From positions 62,001-126,000 of the forward strand of contig SWBL01000019.1 in assembly GCA_024195585.1 (NCBI GenBank): DNA of 64,000 bases. The letters are read 5' to 3'. The notes below the pieces were generated by a model. It was not told the DNA's origin, did not search any database, and worked only from the letters and a program-made list of their open reading frames with translations. Made by a program: the position numbers and the translations under genes. The stretch's first letter is position 1. The number at the start of each line of letters is the position of its first letter. Shown one piece after another: positions 33,359 through 43,312 of the stretch. The stretch comes from Aureobasidium sp. EXF-3400. Taxonomy: Eukaryota > Ascomycota > Dothideomycetes > Dothideales > Saccotheciaceae.

Positions 33359-34605
33359 TCACTTCGTCGGTGAACTGTACTTGTCTTTCCAGATCCAACT
33401 GTTTCCCACACTTTTACGACCAGCACCTTCGGCCAATCGCAGATACTGCGCTGCTTTGAACTGTAAGGTCGTATGAGCAAACAATCTCGTGATGAACCAC
33501 AGTAAGAACAACATACCTTGTCTTTTGGTCCACCAAACCCTTCCATATAACACCAGGCTGCTTCTTCCAAAGCATCAGGATCACCCAAGTTTGCAGCAAC
33601 CTCGTAGTAATTCCTTGCAGCCACCTTGTCTACTTTGATGCCCCAACCATAGCGGAAGCAATTGGCCAATTCAAAAATGGCAAGGACCAGCTCGCCCTTT
33701 GCTTCACCACCTGCTTTAGATCCTGAGGATAAGGCGGCTGACTCGATGGCTGCGCTGTTTGAGGCTGCCAGACTCAAGTAGTGTATCGCGGCATCTGCAG
33801 ATGGGGTGATGCCCCAACCATGGCGTAGAGCAAGTCCGTAGAGTACCTGACAGAGTGGATTGTTCGCACCGTTCGGATCTGCAAGTTTTCCGAATATTTG
33901 CGTCGAGCGCTCCAGGTCGCCTCCCTCGTGCAGACGGATGGCTTCTTGGATATCGGCTTCACCTTCCTCGAGCGAGGAACTCCTTCGGTGACCTTTCTTC
34001 TCGCTCGACTCTAATCTCTCCGTCTCCAGTATAGGATTCTTCAAGGCCATCATGGTAGCTCTCTTCTCCCATTGTGCTTCGCGATGCATCTTGTTCTCTT
34101 TGGTTTCTGTCTCTTTTACTCTGCCCTTGGCGTCCGGGGGATCTAGGGGCGCTGGTGTGTTTTGAGGTGCGTCACCTAGGTCAGAAGGTACATGAGAGCT
34201 GCTCTTACTCCTGGAAAGACCCCTTGACCTGCCAAAGTGCAGTCTTTCGGAGAGTTTGCGTTCATTCTTGGGTCGTACTGGAGGTACAGTTGTAGCCTCC
34301 TTCTCTTCAGAGTGTGATGGGAGAGGGTGGTTGCTGGCTGTACTGGAGACGAGGTTCGCGCTGCTCTTGCGAAAGATGCTACGGCGTTTCTTTTCGGGCG
34401 TCACTTGTCCGAAAGCTCGTGGGGCTTCGTCGCCAGGGTATGAGGGCGGTACAATGACTTCCTGCTCGTGGGTCGTGGTACGCATGAAGGTGAACTCTGG
34501 TATGGGATTTGGAAGAGCTGACAGAGAGTTTGAACTGGTGCTACGTGTACTGGTGGCATCGCCTTGGATGTTGGAGCGCTTCTTAAGCACGTCTCGCAGT
34601 GGCAT
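33359..34605 (-). CDS. Sel1-repeat protein, Nif1/Dsf2-like
   Basis: Exons 34605..33517 and 33460..33359 (phase 0, GTATGT..CAG) give 396 residues. The N-terminal 200 residues are Ser/Arg/Pro-rich and look disordered, with many basophilic phosphosite-like RxxS patches (RRSIFRKSS, SRSKSSSH). The C-terminal half has three Sel1-type repeats: YGLALRHGWGITPSADAAIH, ELANCFRYGWGIKVDKVAAR and EAAWCYMEGFGGPKDKFKAA, ending ESAGRKSVGNSWIWK-like (observed EGAGRKSVGNSW). This layout is that of fungal relatives of S. pombe Nif1, an interactor of the Nim1 mitotic kinase, and yeast Dsf2. The role in cell-cycle control is by family only. The terminal short exon completes the third repeat. Confidence 0.85.
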
Positions 34606-35267
34606 AGTGGACGTGGGGGGTAGAGGTCGGTATATGCGATGTGGAGCCCAGGGGCGTTTCAGCGTATCCTCAGAAAATGTCGAGAAAGTCGGCAGATTGG
34701 AGGTTTCGTCGTCGTCTGCGTGGAAGCCATGGGCAGGTCAGACGGACAATGCTGGCCATGAATGGTGACCTGTTGGTTGGAGGCAGCGCTTGCGGCTGTG
34801 CTGAGCCAGCCAAGCCCTCCTTCATGTCCTCAGTCGTTTCATGAATCGACCAACTCACCTAATTTCCCAAAAACACCCTGTCCTGCTCTCGTTGTGCAGC
34901 AACATGCAGACATACAGCATTCTTCAGCTGACTCCTGATGTTCGTGAATCTGGCCGGAAGCCCAACATCCATCACTGATTTGTCACGGCTCGAAGGGAAG
35001 ACGCAAAGGGTTCGACTCTTTTCAGGCACCATTTCCATTTCTTTCTTGCTATTGTTATTTTGCTCTATTCGAGTGTCATTTCTTTCTGTCTTTCGCCTTC
35101 GTCGCTTTGTTCTTTGAATAATTCTTGCATCTCCAAGGCTATCTTCAAGAAAATGCCAACTGGCTCCATGCACTCGACGCTCTGTATGCCAATCACCAGA
35201 GACACCAATAGTATGCTGTCTGATCTGACATGCCTACTGAAGAGCCAACGTCTCATGATGAACCTCA
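34606..35267. other. Intergenic between Sel1-repeat gene start and CCCH gene stop
   Basis: 662 bp, tandem minus-strand neighbours. It holds the Sel1 gene promoter and the CCCH gene 3' UTR. Only featureless short frames are seen. Confidence 0.5.
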
Positions 35268-36903
35268 TCAGGAGAATTTAACATAATCTTGCTGCTGTGA
35301 AAGTTCATGGTCGCGCTCATCAGTGCCACCCATGACTTCATTGTCACTGAAATTGTCAGAGTCTACATCGTCGTAGTCGATTTCGTCGTAGCTCTCCTCA
35401 TCGCTCGACAAATCTGAAGTCTCTGCATCGTCCATCTTAGCTTCTGCCGATTTGGCCTTACGCATGTTGCCCGCAGTATCGACATGAGGAAGTCGGCACT
35501 TCTTGTTACGGCATACACCTGTGTTAGCATAGTCCGGACATTCAAATACGTGACGCTCAGTGCAATCGGCACCCTTCTCGCAGTAGCCAATGGTTCCGAA
35601 CGCCCGGCAAGCAGGTGCAGCAGGGTTGACAGCAACGTGAGCATAGCGACAGTCTGGGTTGGTGCAATTGCCGCGAAGGAAATGAGTGCAAGCAGGGACA
35701 CGGTGAGGGGTGGTTTCATGGGAAAGGTTGCAAGCATCACCAGCAGCGCAACGACCAGATCGAAGGAAGTCCTTGCAAACAGCGATCTTGTTCGGATCGT
35801 GGGTGTAGCGGCAGCGATTACCGTGTGCGCACATACCTGTGAGAAAAAGTCAGTAAGAATGCGAAAGGCCTACCAACGGAAATGCTGAGATAGTTGCTCT
35901 CGTTCAGATCCGTCGCGCAAGGACCGGCTTGAATGGCGGTTGGAAAATGCGGTACCCGTTGCAGTAAATCTTGGACACAATTCCGAGCTCTTTTTGATGT
36001 TGTTTTCCCTGTCATCACCCAATCAATCAACAACTGTTTCGTCCAAGACTCTTGACACTTCATCCGATACCTCATCGATTTCTTCACAAGACCAGCACGA
36101 TAGAGATTACCGTGCTTGCTTCTATGGAAGGTTACACCAGCGACTCTAGTGATTTTAGGGGTGGCACCAGGATCCGTGTTTGAGTCGTCTATACACGTGA
36201 GATGATGCGTAAAGCAGTCGACATAGGTGTACTCACCAAACATGCGAATTAGTTTGCTTCCATCGGCGGCTACGCGGAATCGGAGGTTGTTTATCTGAAT
36301 ATCGCGCACAGCATCGGTCCCTGCAGATGGCGAAGCGCCGTAAGTCGTCGAGGCAGTGTGTTGAGGCTGGAAGGCCCCCATGACCCTAGCTTTCTCTTTC
36401 GCATCGCGGAGTCGCTGTTTCTCTCGTAGCGTGGCTTCGATTTCCAGCTGGCGCTGTTGTGTTTTTTGGTCATAGACAGAGGTATTGATCAACTGCATGT
36501 GGCGGTCGCGCTTCGAGACGAATTTGTCAGAAGAAGTAGGCACAGGCGTTGCAGGAGAAGCTGGTTGACCGGCAGGCGATCCAACGGAGCTGTTAACTAC
36601 GAGGGAGCGGTTGCGATGCGAAGGAGCATATGCGGGTTTGTGCGAGAAGCCACGAGGCTGGTGATATGGCGCATATCGATCAGGCGCGTATTGACCTGCC
36701 CAGCCAGCGCCACGTCCTCTCGGATAGTAGCCTGAGCCGCGTCCTGCTGGCGGGGCATAAGTAGGTGTAGTAGGCGCGCTGCCGGATTCTCGTTGTTGGT
36801 TGATGCGGCCTGCGGTGAGGTCAGAGCCATGTTGTGATGCGATGCATCTGTTGATACCTGAAAGCGCGGCGATTTTGGCGCGAAGCTCTGCCTCTTCACT
36901 CAT
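35268..36903 (-). CDS. CCCH zinc-finger protein with five fingers (ZC3H3/Red5-like)
   Basis: Exons 36903..36237, 36188..36071, 36008..35956 (53 nt) and 35836..35268 give 468 residues. An RG-rich N-terminal region (GRGSGYYPRGRGAGWAG) precedes a coiled-coil-like segment (QQRQLEIEATLREKQRLRDAKEK), then five tandem CCCH fingers: CPRFTATGMCAHGNRCRYTH, CKDFLRSGRCAAGDACNLSH, CTHFLRGNCTNPDCRYAH, CRAFGTIGYCEKGADCTERH and CPDYANTGVCRNKKCRLPH. The tail is acidic (DDAETSDLSSDEESYDE). Five closely spaced fingers plus the preceding RAGVTFHRSKHGNLYR-like segment resemble ZC3H3 and S. pombe Red5, which act in nuclear RNA surveillance and polyadenylation. The intron 35837..35955 splits the first finger, so it is not visible in any single frame. 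Confidence 0.9.
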
Positions 36904-37415
36904 CTTGATCCACTAGAGGTTAGAAACACGAGGAATCGAAATGTTTTACAATCTGGGTTGTAATGTGGTTAAAAATTTCACGTTGGAAGTTGTGTTGATG
37001 AAGCAAGCAACAGCAGGAAAGGGCGACAAGGATGACGCCGGACTTCCGCTTCTGGAAGGAACCACAGGCTCATGCTGTCACGTGCACGTTGCGCACCAGG
37101 TTGTTGTAGCAAACCTTCCTATCTCACAATCAAAGTGCTGTAGAGTGTTCTGTGCCTACTTGCTTGTGACGGCTCAATTGTCTTGTTAGCAGCTAGCTTC
37201 CTTCTATTGAGTTACTCCCATTACCTTGTTCTGCAGTGTCTAATACTTTGTCGCGATGTCACGACGGCTAAAGTCTCGATTACCTCATCGTGTCGAGGGG
37301 TAGGTAGTGCCTTTTTCTTTCGATTGAGCAATTGCAGTCGAACCATATCACCGCCAACCAGTCGACAGACGACATCTGCATCTCCAGCAACCTTGCAACT
37401 AGATCATCACGACTC
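36904..37415. other. Divergent promoter between CCCH gene and acyltransferase
   Basis: 512 bp between two start codons. The acyltransferase frame is open upstream to about 37,332 without an ATG. No separate gene is seen. Confidence 0.5.
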
Positions 37416-39149
37416 ATGAACCAGTCTCACTGGCTCGATCAGTACGCCTCGAATTACCACGAATGGCACGAGGTACAAATCGATGACAGACATTGCTTCT
37501 ATCGGCCCTTGGGTATAGTAGAGACGGCCTTCGACTCTGATGGCATCTACTATGAAGGCCGGGCGGATGTGAACGCCTATCTTGATCTTGCTGTCGGGCA
37601 TCGTCTGTCACAAGTGCAGCTTCGCCAGAGAATCATTCTAGCGTGGACAGTCCTTCGTTTATCCCGCGTCCTTCTGTTAGCAAGGGCTGTGGATCGGAAA
37701 CAGTTCATGACCGCTGGCAATGTCGCTCAGAGGCGCTTCTTCCTGATCCACCCTCCCGAAGGCTTCCAAGAAGCAATCACAGATGCCACCAGATCGTTGT
37801 CCTTCGTTGAACAGCCTCTGGATGAACGTGGACTCGCAAAGTTCTATCGTCATGCACAGAACACAGGCCGCGTGGTAAATGCTGATGAATTTCTCGCTAA
37901 GCTGTTCATCTTTCTAGCAGGTGACAATGTAGGATCGAAGACTAGCTTAAAGTTTCTGTTTGTCAATGGCCATCAGATAACCGATGGGCTGACTAACTTT
38001 ACATGGTTAAGTCATTTTGTCAAACTCCTGAACACACCTCTGAAGATTCTCGAAGATGCCGTCAATGGTCTCTCGCATCGAGCATCGATCCGGACTCGAC
38101 TTCCACTACCTCAGGAGGATTTGTATCCTCGCATCTCCGGCTCCGCAGCGAAGAAGCGCTGGTTCTGGCTTTTGACGCTTGTACTCCGACATGTGAAGAA
38201 ACCGATGCCGGCAGCATTTCCTAACCCGCTGCGTCGTGCTACTCCTTTGAAGGAAGCCCTCGCAATGCCTCGAACTTACGATTCATATCTGAACTACAAC
38301 GCCAGGCCTTCACTGAACACGTTCACATGTATGGCCAAAGTCCCGCGGTCTGCCACTAAGAGGCTTCATCGTTGGTGTCGAGAAGCGGGTACGAGCATTG
38401 GCGCAGGTTCTTTTGTGCTAGTCGCCATGGTCATGATGTCTCTACATGAGGATCTCTACCCAGATGAAGCGCCAGAATCTCGTCGTCCGTTCATTGGTAG
38501 CTTCCCAATCAATCCACGGCCCTTCTTCAAGCATCACGAAGCGCCCAACTCCATGATGCTAGCATTTTCGGATGGTGTGGTACTTCCATTCTTGTCTTCT
38601 TCACTGGATCTGGAGATTCGCTTCAAAGTTTTGGTTAGGCAAGCACATCGCCAGCTTGCATTGTATCAAAAGCGCGAGAAAGCAGAAGAATCCAACTCAC
38701 TTGCCTATATGGGGAGTAGAGGTGCAGGCAGGGTCATTGCTATGAACTATGTCGGCGCAATGGAAAGACTGCGGTCAAAGCTCCCAGAAGAACTTCGACA
38801 CAGCCTGGGACATCACAGCCCTCAGGGTGACCTCGCTGCAGCACAGAACGGAAGTATGGCTACATGTGGTGTGAGCTCGGTGGGTCGATCTGGATGGCGT
38901 CAAGGAGAATTCAATGTCAAGGGAGATCTTCGAGAAGGTGAGGATGCTTTTGTGGCAGACTATCGCTTCAGTAAACAGAACGTTCGCGCACGCGACGGCG
39001 AATTTCTCGTGGGAGTTTGGGGTGACGACGACGGAATCGCTGTCAATGTTTCCTATGACGGTAACGCCATTGACGAAAACATGATCAGGGAATGGCAACA
39101 TAGAATGGAGAACCTCCTGGTGGAAAAGAGTGCCACCGCCAATCTGTGA
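37416..39149 (+). CDS. Condensation/BAHD-like CoA-dependent acyltransferase
   Basis: A single exon of 577 residues. The catalytic motif of the chloramphenicol-acetyltransferase fold appears as FVNGHQITDGLTNF (His about 186, Asp 190, an HxxxDG site). A second family landmark lies near the C-terminus (DGIAVNVSYDGNAIDENMIR), with the substrate channel strand FSDGVVLPF between them. No DFGWG motif of plant BAHD enzymes and no carrier-protein domain is seen, so this is not part of an NRPS. Fungal members acylate alcohols or amines in specialised metabolism. The neighbouring P450 starts 343 bp downstream on the same strand, which suggests joint action on one small molecule, but this is inference. 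Confidence 0.8.
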   Translation: MNQSHWLDQYASNYHEWHEVQIDDRHCFYRPLGIVETAFDSDGIYYEGRADVNAYLDLAVGHRLSQVQLRQRIILAWTVLRLSRVLLLARAVDRKQFMTAGNVAQRRFFLIHPPEGFQEAITDATRSLSFVEQPLDERGLAKFYRHAQNTGRVVNADEFLAKLFIFLAGDNVGSKTSLKFLFVNGHQITDGLTNFTWLSHFVKLLNTPLKILEDAVNGLSHRASIRTRLPLPQEDLYPRISGSAAKKRWFWLLTLVLRHVKKPMPAAFPNPLRRATPLKEALAMPRTYDSYLNYNARPSLNTFTCMAKVPRSATKRLHRWCREAGTSIGAGSFVLVAMVMMSLHEDLYPDEAPESRRPFIGSFPINPRPFFKHHEAPNSMMLAFSDGVVLPFLSSSLDLEIRFKVLVRQAHRQLALYQKREKAEESNSLAYMGSRGAGRVIAMNYVGAMERLRSKLPEELRHSLGHHSPQGDLAAAQNGSMATCGVSSVGRSGWRQGEFNVKGDLREGEDAFVADYRFSKQNVRARDGEFLVGVWGDDDGIAVNVSYDGNAIDENMIREWQHRMENLLVEKSATANL

Positions 39150-39492
39150 GGCTAGTCAGCGGGAAGAGCAATGCTGCACACTCCATCTCAGCTATCGACG
39201 TGGTAGCCGGAGTCTCGGATCACCCACAACCGTGAGAACAAGATCAGTCGTCACAAACGCGTTGTCCTTGATGGATAAGTGTCTCGACCATCCCCACAGT
39301 TCCCCGCAACGAGATTGTGAGCGGAGAAGCAACCTTAATATCAACCGGAACGGCATTTTCTCAATCCGAGCTCCATCTTATCATTAGGGCATAGTCAGGT
39401 CAAATAACAGAAGTACACATATAACGCATATAAAAGCACAAGGTGAGTATTGTGTGAAGACGCTATGGAGATCAATCTTATACTTCTTGAAC
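39150..39492. other. Spacer between acyltransferase and P450
   Basis: 343 bp between codirectional genes. The P450 frame is open upstream to 39,454 without an ATG. It probably holds the P450 promoter. No separate gene is seen. Confidence 0.5.
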
Positions 39493-41187
39493 ATGTCAAT
39501 CATCACTTCCCTACCCACTACCGTCCAAGCTGGCATCATCCTTTTGGGCGTACTTGGATTCTTAGCTCTCATCAGAAGGTTGCAACAGTACAGACATGGA
39601 AAGAATCTACTACCGCTTCCGCCGCAGCCATCTGGCTCATTTTTGATCGGCAACATGACTGAGGTGATTGCTGCATCCAAAGTTGGACAGCAACATCTGC
39701 TCTTCCAACGCTGGGCCCAAGAACATGGAGAAATATTTCGTGTGCGCGTCGGTCCCTTTACGGAATACTTCATCAACTCTGATGTCGCAGTCAAAGAGAT
39801 ATTTGACAAGTCAGCCGCGCAAACAGCAGAGCGGCCACGCTGGATTGTGTCCAATGAGCAGATATGCAACCAACTCAATGTCTTGCTACTTAACGCTAGC
39901 AACCCTCGCTGGAAGCACCAACGCAAAGTCATTCACTCCGGCCTGACTAGCATACCCAGAGCAGATGCTGGTCTGGCGTTTCTTCATTACGAGACTGCAA
40001 AGTTCATGCAAGAGCTTGCCAACAATCCAACTGTAGGCCGTGAAAGCAAAGAACTGTTTGGTGCGATCGGACGCTATACTTATAGCACATTTGCCTCACA
40101 GACCTTCGGCTTGGATATACCAGACACAAATGATCCCACGATCGACTATATCTACGAGACTGGGTTAGCACAAATCCAAGGCACACTGCCCGGCAATCAC
40201 ATCGTTGATATTTTGCCGTGGCTGGACAATCTCCCAATGTTTCTCAAGCCTTGGGAGCGTCATGCTCGGCGAAGATTCAAGCGAGACATGGACTGGTGTG
40301 TCGAACGTCTCATGCGGATCAAAAAGGGAAGATCTCGCAATGTAATGCAGGATGCCTTTCTGCCGCGTGTATTGGAGGACGAGAAGAACCTTGGCTTCGG
40401 CAGTGTAGAAGAAGCAGCTTACCTTTCTCTCCAACTCATCATTGGCGCCGCAGACACCAGCAAAATGTCTACCTGGTCGTTCTTAGAGGCCATGATGACT
40501 TACCCCGAAGTCCAAGAGAAGGGACACCAAGAGATTGTCAAGATCGTTGGTGATCGCTTGCCTGTTTTTGAAGACCTTGAACGGATACCTTATGTACGGT
40601 GTTTGATGAAAGAAGTATGGAGATGGCGCCCTCCTGTGAGTCTCGGACACCCACACACCACGACTCGCGATCTCGAGTATGGCGGATTTCGAATTCCTAA
40701 AGGCTCAAGGCTGCATTTGAATGCTTGGGCGATACAGCACGATCCTGATCGTCACGAAGATCCTGATCGTTTCTGGCCCGAAAGATATTCCGCTGACCAC
40801 ACAAACACGATGCAAAGCATCAACGCGAGCGATGTGCGCAATAGAGACCACTTTGCTTTTGGTTCGGGACGTCGAGTCTGTCCTGGTTACCATGTAGCAG
40901 AACGCTCTCTTGCTGTCGCCATTATGCGTTTGCTGTGGGGTTTCAGGATCGCACCCAGTCCCGATGCAAAATTGCCTCTGGATCCCCGCGACTTTGCTGG
41001 GGAGATGCCTGGTAACCCGGGCGAACAAATGCCAGTCACTGTGGTAGTCCGCGATGAGAAGACACGCAGTATCATCAATCAGGCATTCAAAGAAGCAGTC
41101 GCGACTCGTGTTCAGCTAGTAAGAATCCTCTTGCACTCCACAAGATATGACATACTGACCAACTTGCAAAAGGAACCGCTTGCTTAA
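39493..41187 (+). CDS. Cytochrome P450, fungal CYP64/CYP65-like
   Basis: A single exon of 564 residues. It has a membrane anchor (AGIILLGVLGFLALIRRL), the hinge LLPLPPQPSGSFLIGNM, a canonical I-helix IIGAADTSKMS (Ala-Gly-x-Asp-Thr-Ser type, residues about 318-323), K-helix EVWR (Glu about 374), the PERF-like WPERYSAD, and a haem loop FAFGSGRRVCPGYHVAE with Cys about 463. The sequence style (PLPPQPxxxxxIGN, AADTS, HFAFGSGRRVCPG) is that of O-methylsterigmatocystin-oxidoreductase-like P450s, which act in fungal specialised metabolism. The first in-frame ATG is 39493. The C-terminus after about residue 535 is unusually long and hydrophilic. Substrate unknown. Confidence 0.93.
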   Translation: MSIITSLPTTVQAGIILLGVLGFLALIRRLQQYRHGKNLLPLPPQPSGSFLIGNMTEVIAASKVGQQHLLFQRWAQEHGEIFRVRVGPFTEYFINSDVAVKEIFDKSAAQTAERPRWIVSNEQICNQLNVLLLNASNPRWKHQRKVIHSGLTSIPRADAGLAFLHYETAKFMQELANNPTVGRESKELFGAIGRYTYSTFASQTFGLDIPDTNDPTIDYIYETGLAQIQGTLPGNHIVDILPWLDNLPMFLKPWERHARRRFKRDMDWCVERLMRIKKGRSRNVMQDAFLPRVLEDEKNLGFGSVEEAAYLSLQLIIGAADTSKMSTWSFLEAMMTYPEVQEKGHQEIVKIVGDRLPVFEDLERIPYVRCLMKEVWRWRPPVSLGHPHTTTRDLEYGGFRIPKGSRLHLNAWAIQHDPDRHEDPDRFWPERYSADHTNTMQSINASDVRNRDHFAFGSGRRVCPGYHVAERSLAVAIMRLLWGFRIAPSPDAKLPLDPRDFAGEMPGNPGEQMPVTVVVRDEKTRSIINQAFKEAVATRVQLVRILLHSTRYDILTNLQKEPLA

Positions 41188-41491
41188 AACTCACCAACGC
41201 TGTCCATCAGTTGACAAGGGCCTGAGTATAGAATTTTGCTCTGGAGAAGATTCAGTATCGAGCCCGAATGAAACCTAGTGTTGTCATACCACAATGAAAT
41301 GAAGCCTAACCTCACTTATAATTATCAAACGTGCAACTTTCTGCATAATGTACTTTTTTTTGATGTTGCGAGAACAGAACACAGAAATGAAATTGAGCAG
41401 ATATAGGCGCCATCGCGCTCGCATGTTTCATTCTTGAAGACTTAAACCTCTCAACTGCCAAGGACTTTCTTCTGAAGAACACCAGCACTCC

Positions 41492-41743
41492 ATGATCCAC
41501 TTCGAGTATGTTGAAGGAGATGTTCGTTCCTTTGCACTACGGCCCGCTCGATCCAAGGCTTCTTTCTCAAGCACGCGCTTTCCAGGCATCGACTGTACTG
41601 ACCAGTTCGACGCTCATGCCCAGAAATTGATGGAGTATTTCCTTCTCAAGATATTGCCAGCATATATCCAAGAGAATAGCTTTGACCCCCGAGCTGAGCA
41701 TCAGGCAAGCACTGCGGTACTTGAAGATCTTCACCGATCATAA
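41492..41743 (+). CDS. Small open frame, function unknown
   Basis: An ATG-started 83-codon frame with a balanced composition (MIHFEYVEGDVRSFALRPAR at the start, then acidic and aromatic residues, TAVLEDLHRS at the end). I recognise no domain. It lies 304 bp after the P450 on the same strand and ends 8 bp before the stop of the Mpo1 gene on the other strand. It may be a short gene, a fragment of one, or chance. Confidence 0.3.
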   Translation: MIHFEYVEGDVRSFALRPARSKASFSSTRFPGIDCTDQFDAHAQKLMEYFLLKILPAYIQENSFDPRAEHQASTAVLEDLHRS

Positions 41744-41750
41744 ATTTGCA

Positions 41751-42518
41751 TCAGTGAGCTGTACCGTTTGTAGTGCCGTTGGCCTTGGCCTTGCCATCGG
41801 AGGTCTTTGAAGCCTTGAACTTTGCAACCTCTTTGGAGACAGATTGGTCGAGCCTGGCCTTGAGTTCGGGACGGTATCCAAGGAAGAAGAGGACCTCAAG
41901 CCAGACAAAGAAAGGGGCTAGGAACAGAGCCTGGACGAGATTGTCGAGTAAAGCAGGGGCACGGCCTTCGAAGACGCCGTGTCCGATGAACTGGGCAAGC
42001 CACGCGAAAATGTGCAAACCAAGAGCATAGTAGTTAGCGGTCATGCCGTAGGTTGAGGTGAGATGGTTGGCATAGGCAGTGGCAGAGAGGAGTAGAGGTG
42101 CTAACATTCCTCCTGCAACAGGTTCCATCAGAATGTAGAGGAGAGCATAGAGCGAAGCCACGATAGTGCCCAGGTTGGCTGGTAAGTTGGGGATGGTGAT
42201 GGCATCCGGAAGAGGAAGCGCAGGAGTGTTGGTGCACTGGGAGAGATGTTAGCAGAGAATCTAGAGGTTTTCAGTTCAATGTTACTGACGAAGAGGAAAG
42301 CGGTCAACAGAATCAGAGGAACGCAGGTGATGTGGATGGCGACATTGATCTTAGTTTCAGGTCAACGCTTTGTAATTTCTACAACAGATGGCCAAGAGCT
42401 TACGGGATTGTGATGGTAAGAACCATACTGGCGGAAAAAAGTTAGCGGATTAACTGGCACTCGCAGAATCGGTTGCGATACATACAAAGAGAAGCTGCTT
42501 TTCGAGATTGAGAGACAT
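41751..42518 (-). CDS. MPO1: 2-hydroxy fatty acid dioxygenase Mpo1-like (DUF962)
   Basis: Mpo1 is an ER membrane Fe(II) dioxygenase that removes one carbon from 2-hydroxy fatty acids in phytosphingosine breakdown. Exons 42518..42486, 42427..42404 (24 nt), 42349..42290 and 42236..41751 give 200 residues. The assembled N-terminus MSLNLEKQLLFYGSYHHNP continues INVAIHITCVPLILLTAFLF, matching the conserved YxxxHHNxxNxxIH histidine set of the family. The second His pair is in YYALGLHIFAWLAQFIGHGVFEGRAPA. About four membrane segments are visible. The C-terminus is Lys/Ala/Thr-rich. Splice donors GTATGT, GTAAGC and GTCAGT are all phase 0. Divergent with the dipeptidyl aminopeptidase gene. Confidence 0.93.
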
Positions 42519-43312
42519 GATGTCGTTACGATGCGCGGACGCGTGAGATCGTTTCAAGTGAGGTTTTTGTCGTACGGTGGACGGTGAGCGCCCTCAGCGA
42601 TGTCACAAGATGGTCACACGTTGTTAGAGTGAAGGATGTGTTCAACTGTTGGTTCAGTACAGAGGCAGTGAAGCAAAGGTGACTGAATGCCAACAGAAGA
42701 TGCGAGAAGCGGGTTCACACGGAAGCAATCCCAGTTTAATAAATTGTTGCCAAATGGCCAAGCATGTCAGACACTACTCAGTCCTAGATTTGACAGAAAT
42801 GCCAGAAACAACGATACCCGGATGGCGATGGTATAGACAACAGTTGACAAAGGAGATTTGGCTTCAGACCACGATACCATGCCTTCAATTATGCTGGTGG
42901 TGATTGGCATGTGCTATACCGAGGTAAAAGAAAGCCAAGACAGCATGCCACATTCGCAACACATGCGTGATGAACACCTGCCTTTCACGTGGGCTTGCAA
43001 TGTTATCATCGAATCAACAAGGGCATTGTTCGTGATCTGATCTCTTGTTTCTTCCTGAATGCAGTCTTTACAAGCAAGAATTTGCAACTGAATAGAGGGC
43101 CGCAAAGGGTGCTGAATGGGGAGAGTGCCAAGGCTCGACGCGACAATGGACCATAGTGGCTGCCGTTGTACGGGCCAACGATAGGAGTTTCGGTGCGACA
43201 GGCCACTCCCCTTGTGCGCAAACTATCTTGTGCCCATACGTCGGTCTTTCTGTATTCAGTACTTCAGCCTACATATCGCGAGGGTATTTCATGTAAGGAA
43301 AGGAAGGTTGTC
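42519..43312. other. Divergent promoter region between MPO1 and DPP gene
   Basis: 794 bp between start codons. An upstream extension of the DPP frame without an ATG is present. No RNA gene or separate protein gene is recognised. Confidence 0.5.
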
